Translations under genes and position numbers: made by a program
Notes under the pieces: generated by a model
The model's database searches: none
What the model was told of the DNA's origin: nothing
The model's input: only the letters and a program-made list of their open reading frames with translations
From: Verrucomicrobiaceae bacterium
Lineage (GTDB): Bacteria > Verrucomicrobiota > Verrucomicrobiia > Verrucomicrobiales > Verrucomicrobiaceae
Reading direction: 5' to 3'
NCBI GenBank assembly: GCA_947463285.1
Contig: CANHTV010000171.1
Span: 1 to 7,528, forward strand
Length of the DNA stretch: 7,528 bases
In this document: piece after piece, positions 5,722-7,528 of the stretch
How positions within the stretch are numbered: the first letter of the stretch is position 1
Layout of the letters: each line of letters begins with the position of its first letter

Positions 5722-6480
5722 TTAGGCGCGCTTGGAGCGCAGTCCCATGTGGGTGATCACCAGGCCGACAATGATGACGGAGACGAAGTAGAGCACGTCG
5801 CGAATGACGAGGATGCCTTTGGACATTTCATAGAAGTGATCCATGAAGCTCAGGTAGCTAATAAAACGCACCACCGACTCCAAAGAGCTAGGAACCGTGC
5901 GGACGACGGTATCAACAATGCCTGGATAGCCGATCAGCGTGAGCAGGATGCAAAGCGCCACGGAGACGATGAAGCATACCACCTGACTGCGGGTGTAGGC
6001 ACTAGCAGCGCTGGTCACCGCAAGGCAACCGAGGGCGTAAAGATAGCTGGCGATGTAGCCCGTGACCATTGGACCTGGATCAGGATCACCCAGCCAGTTG
6101 ACGGTGATAACGATGGAGAAGGTCAGTGCGAGACCGATGGCCCAGACCAAGGCTGCTGCAACAAACTTACCAATGATCGCCTGCCAGGGGGAAAGCGGCA
6201 TGGTCATCAGCAGTTCGATGGTTCCAAGACGATGCTCCTCAGACCAGAGGCGCATGCCCACGGCTGGAGCCAGCACGATGTAGATCCAGGGATGCCAGAA
6301 GAAAAAGCTCTGCGTGAGCGAGGCATTGTCTGAATCCAGGAAGCGTCCAAAGAAGAACGCGAAGCCCATGGCCGCCAAGAGGTAGATGACGACGATGACG
6401 TAAAGAACAGGCGAGTTAAAGTAGGAGAGGAACTCCCGCTTAAAGATCGCCAAAGTGTTAGCCAGATCTCTGCTTTTCAT
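5722..6480 (-). CDS. gldF: ABC-2 type permease, GldF-like
   Basis: This 252-residue integral membrane protein has six predicted helices at about 24-45, 60-77, 102-128, 137-162, 166-186 and 228-246. The family hallmark follows helix two: RLWSEEHRLGTIELLMTMPL (77-96), with the paired Glu81-Glu82, then SPWQAIIGKF. The segment SFMDHFYEMSKGILVIRDVLYF (211-232, split here by its Met and His residues) matches the conserved pre-helix-six region of GldF-type permeases. It should pair with the upstream ATPase, probably as a dimer, to form the transmembrane channel. It starts 48 bases after the ATPase stop and is followed by the auxiliary gene after 52 bases. No Shine-Dalgarno site is seen (CCAACTCCATC precedes ATG). 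The gldF symbol marks homology only, since gliding by this organism is not shown. The substrate is unknown. Confidence 0.92.
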   Translation of the reverse strand: MKSRDLANTLAIFKREFLSYFNSPVLYVIVVIYLLAAMGFAFFFGRFLDSDNASLTQSFFFWHPWIYIVLAPAVGMRLWSEEHRLGTIELLMTMPLSPWQAIIGKFVAAALVWAIGLALTFSIVITVNWLGDPDPGPMVTGYIASYLYALGCLAVTSAASAYTRSQVVCFIVSVALCILLTLIGYPGIVDTVVRTVPSSLESVVRFISYLSFMDHFYEMSKGILVIRDVLYFVSVIIVGLVITHMGLRSKRA

Positions 6481-6528
6481 GATGGAGTTGGTAGGTTTTG
6501 AGAGGGGTTTGGAAAGAGTGCCCGAAGA

Positions 6529-7257
6529 TTATTTCTCCAAGTCGGAGCGGGTGATGCTGCGGAAGGTTTCATCCAGCGTGTTGCAGCCAGGAACGAGCTT
6601 TTTCAGCTGATCTGGTGTGCCGTCAGCCACGACCTTACCGCGATCGATGATGATGGCGCGAGTGCAGGCCGCTTCGACTTCCTCAAGGATGTGGGTGGAG
6701 AAAATGATCGCCTTGGTTTCACCCATGCGCTTGATCAAACCACGAACTTCGTGCTTTTGGTTGGGGTCGAGACCGTCCGTTGGCTCGTCCAGAATCAAGA
6801 CATCAGGGTCGTGAATGATACTCTGAGCGAAGCAGGTGCGGTGACGGTAGCCCTTGGAAAGTGTGTCCACGCTCTGGTTGCGCACTTTGTGCAGGAAGCA
6901 GAGATCCAAAACACGGTCGATGGCTTTGGATTTGGCGGCACCATTGAGTCCGCGCATTTCAGCACAGAAACCGAGGAAGCTGGCCACGGTCATGTCAGAA
7001 TAGAGCGGAGCGTTTTCGGGGAGATAACCGATGCTGCGTTTAGCCAATTCAGGCTCTTCGAGCATGTTGATGCCGCCAACACTGATGCTGCCAGATGTCG
7101 GGCGGAAATAGCCCGTGACCATACGCATCGAGGTTGATTTGCCGGCACCGTTGGGACCAAGGAAGCCGAGGACCTGGCCTTTTTCGACGGTGAAGGAGAC
7201 GTCATCCACCGCCACCTTGCTGCCGAACACTTTTCGGAGGTTTTGCACTTGGATCAT
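6529..7257 (-). CDS. gldA: ABC transporter ATP-binding protein, GldA/CcmA-like
   Basis: From the ATG at 7257 this is a 242-residue nucleotide-binding subunit, MIQVQNLRKVFGSKVAVDDV onward. It has Walker A GPNGAGKST (34-42), a Q-loop region reading GYLPENAPLY in which Glu81 takes the place of the usual Gln, signature LSKGYR (133-138), Walker B VLILDEP (153-159), D-loop GLDP and H-switch His189 (STH). His139 follows the signature where relatives usually have Gln (GYRQR). It powers the adjacent permease at the cytoplasmic face. An in-frame GTG at 7311 would add 18 residues (beginning SHCRPSQ) that do not resemble any ABC N-terminus, so the internal ATG was chosen; neither start has a ribosome site. 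It is first in the operon and divergent from the TrmO-like gene. Family is certain; substrate is unknown. Confidence 0.93.
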   Translation of the reverse strand: MIQVQNLRKVFGSKVAVDDVSFTVEKGQVLGFLGPNGAGKSTSMRMVTGYFRPTSGSISVGGINMLEEPELAKRSIGYLPENAPLYSDMTVASFLGFCAEMRGLNGAAKSKAIDRVLDLCFLHKVRNQSVDTLSKGYRHRTCFAQSIIHDPDVLILDEPTDGLDPNQKHEVRGLIKRMGETKAIIFSTHILEEVEAACTRAIIIDRGKVVADGTPDQLKKLVPGCNTLDETFRSITRSDLEK

Positions 7258-7348
7258 AATGTCACTGTCATGGTTAGTTGGGTTTATCTGAGAAGGGCGG
7301 CAGTGGGACACACTGGCGCACTACGTCGTTCAAAAAAAACGCGGGCCG

Positions 7349-7399
7349 TCTATTGGTTGCTACTCATTGTTTTGCAACTGGATTTTCCAGACTTAAAAG
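7349..7399. promoter_or_regulatory. Possible divergent promoters sharing a palindromic TTGCAA
   Basis: TTGCAA at 7372-7377 is its own reverse complement and could be a -35 element both ways. On the minus strand AATAGA follows after 17 bases (7354-7349), pointing to the transporter operon. On the plus strand TAAAAG follows after 16 bases (7394-7399), pointing to the TrmO-like gene. Both -10 elements are weak (3 and 4 of 6). A small palindrome CTGGATTTTCCAG (7378-7390) lies in the plus-strand spacer. This is a weak prediction from pattern alone. Confidence 0.2.
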
Positions 7400-7466
7400 C
7401 CAACTGCGGCTCCTCTAAGGAAGAATTCCACCCTTGCCCCACAGGTGGACGCGGCCTACTTGCCGG

Positions 7467-7528
7467 ATGCACGCCATTCATGCCATCGCCACGCTACGCA
7501 CTTGTTACACGGACAAGTTTGGCGTGCC
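7467..7528 (+). CDS. trmO: TrmO-like tRNA (m6t6A37) methyltransferase, N-terminal fragment
   Basis: Twenty complete codons from ATG 7467 read MHAIHAIATLRTCYTDKFGV and the next codon begins CC (Pro). This matches the family's N-terminal signature, which in E. coli YaeB reads IGVIRSPYKEKFAVPRQ: a short strand, Arg-(Ser/Thr)-X-Tyr, then Lys-Phe-X-Val-Pro. TrmO (TsaA/YaeB) uses S-adenosylmethionine to methylate t6A37 of threonine tRNAs. An in-frame TAA at 7416 and the lack of another ATG support this start, although a TTG at 7434 cannot be excluded. No good Shine-Dalgarno sequence is present. The remaining gene lies beyond the window, so the assignment rests on one motif. Confidence 0.68.
   Translation, partial: MHAIHAIATLRTCYTDKFGV

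Noticed and set aside
5749..6333. A 194-codon plus-strand open frame
   Set aside because: It is antisense to the permease, whose helices and EE motif are clear. The His/Asp-rich translation is typical of a shadow frame.
7258..7311. An 18-codon N-terminal extension of the ATPase from a GTG
   Set aside because: The added residues do not resemble an ABC ATPase N-terminus, whereas MIQVQNLRKVF is the normal family start.
7331..7348. Eight-T run after a GC-rich stretch on the minus strand, as a possible attenuator upstream of the transporter operon
   Set aside because: No complementary arm was found to pair with GGCCCGCG, so there is no terminator hairpin.
1..7528. Search for CRISPR arrays, tRNA genes, transposases, toxin-antitoxin pairs and phage genes
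   Set aside because: No regularly spaced repeats, tRNA-like cloverleaf sequences or transposase or integrase motifs were seen by eye. The gene set looks like ordinary chromosome.

Overview
The window reads as a stretch of bacterial chromosome, most likely from the PVC group and probably Verrucomicrobia (a Prosthecobacter- or Verrucomicrobium-like organism). That placement is an inference from three things: the gene set (a GldA/GldF/GldG/DUF4340 transporter operon, a PVC-style ClpS-like protein and a secreted Gly/Arg/Pro-rich EF-hand protein), the moderately high GC content, and the general absence of Shine-Dalgarno sequences. No insertion sequence, prophage, CRISPR array, tRNA or rRNA is visible.

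Layout. (1) Bases 1-539, minus strand: a YugP-type membrane zinc metallopeptidase with its HECGH motif, cut by the left edge. (2) Bases 540-864: a divergent intergenic region with one plausible promoter in each direction. (3) Bases 865-1728, plus strand: a secreted protein with four EF-hands, built as two copies of one module, closed by a strong intrinsic terminator (1755-1793). (4) Bases 1835-2197, plus strand: a ClpS-like adaptor with unusual residues in its N-degron pocket. It converges on the next operon, and a minus-strand terminator (2199-2234) lies between them.

(5) Bases 7257 down to 2256, minus strand: a four-gene operon that fills two thirds of the window. In transcription order it encodes an ABC ATPase (GldA/CcmA type), a six-helix ABC-2 permease (GldF type), a large membrane-anchored GldG-type auxiliary protein, and a membrane-anchored DUF4340 protein. 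Gaps are only 39-52 bases and one terminator closes the unit, so the four products very likely form one inner-membrane complex with large extracytoplasmic parts. The substrate is unknown. (6) Bases 7258-7466: a second divergent promoter region. (7) Bases 7467-7528, plus strand: the first 20 codons of what looks like TrmO (TsaA/YaeB), a tRNA methyltransferase, cut by the right edge.

The most interesting content is the transporter operon, whose two auxiliary proteins carry Ala/Pro-rich and charged insertions, followed by the duplicated EF-hand protein and the ClpS variant. No wholly unprecedented system can be demonstrated from the sequence alone.
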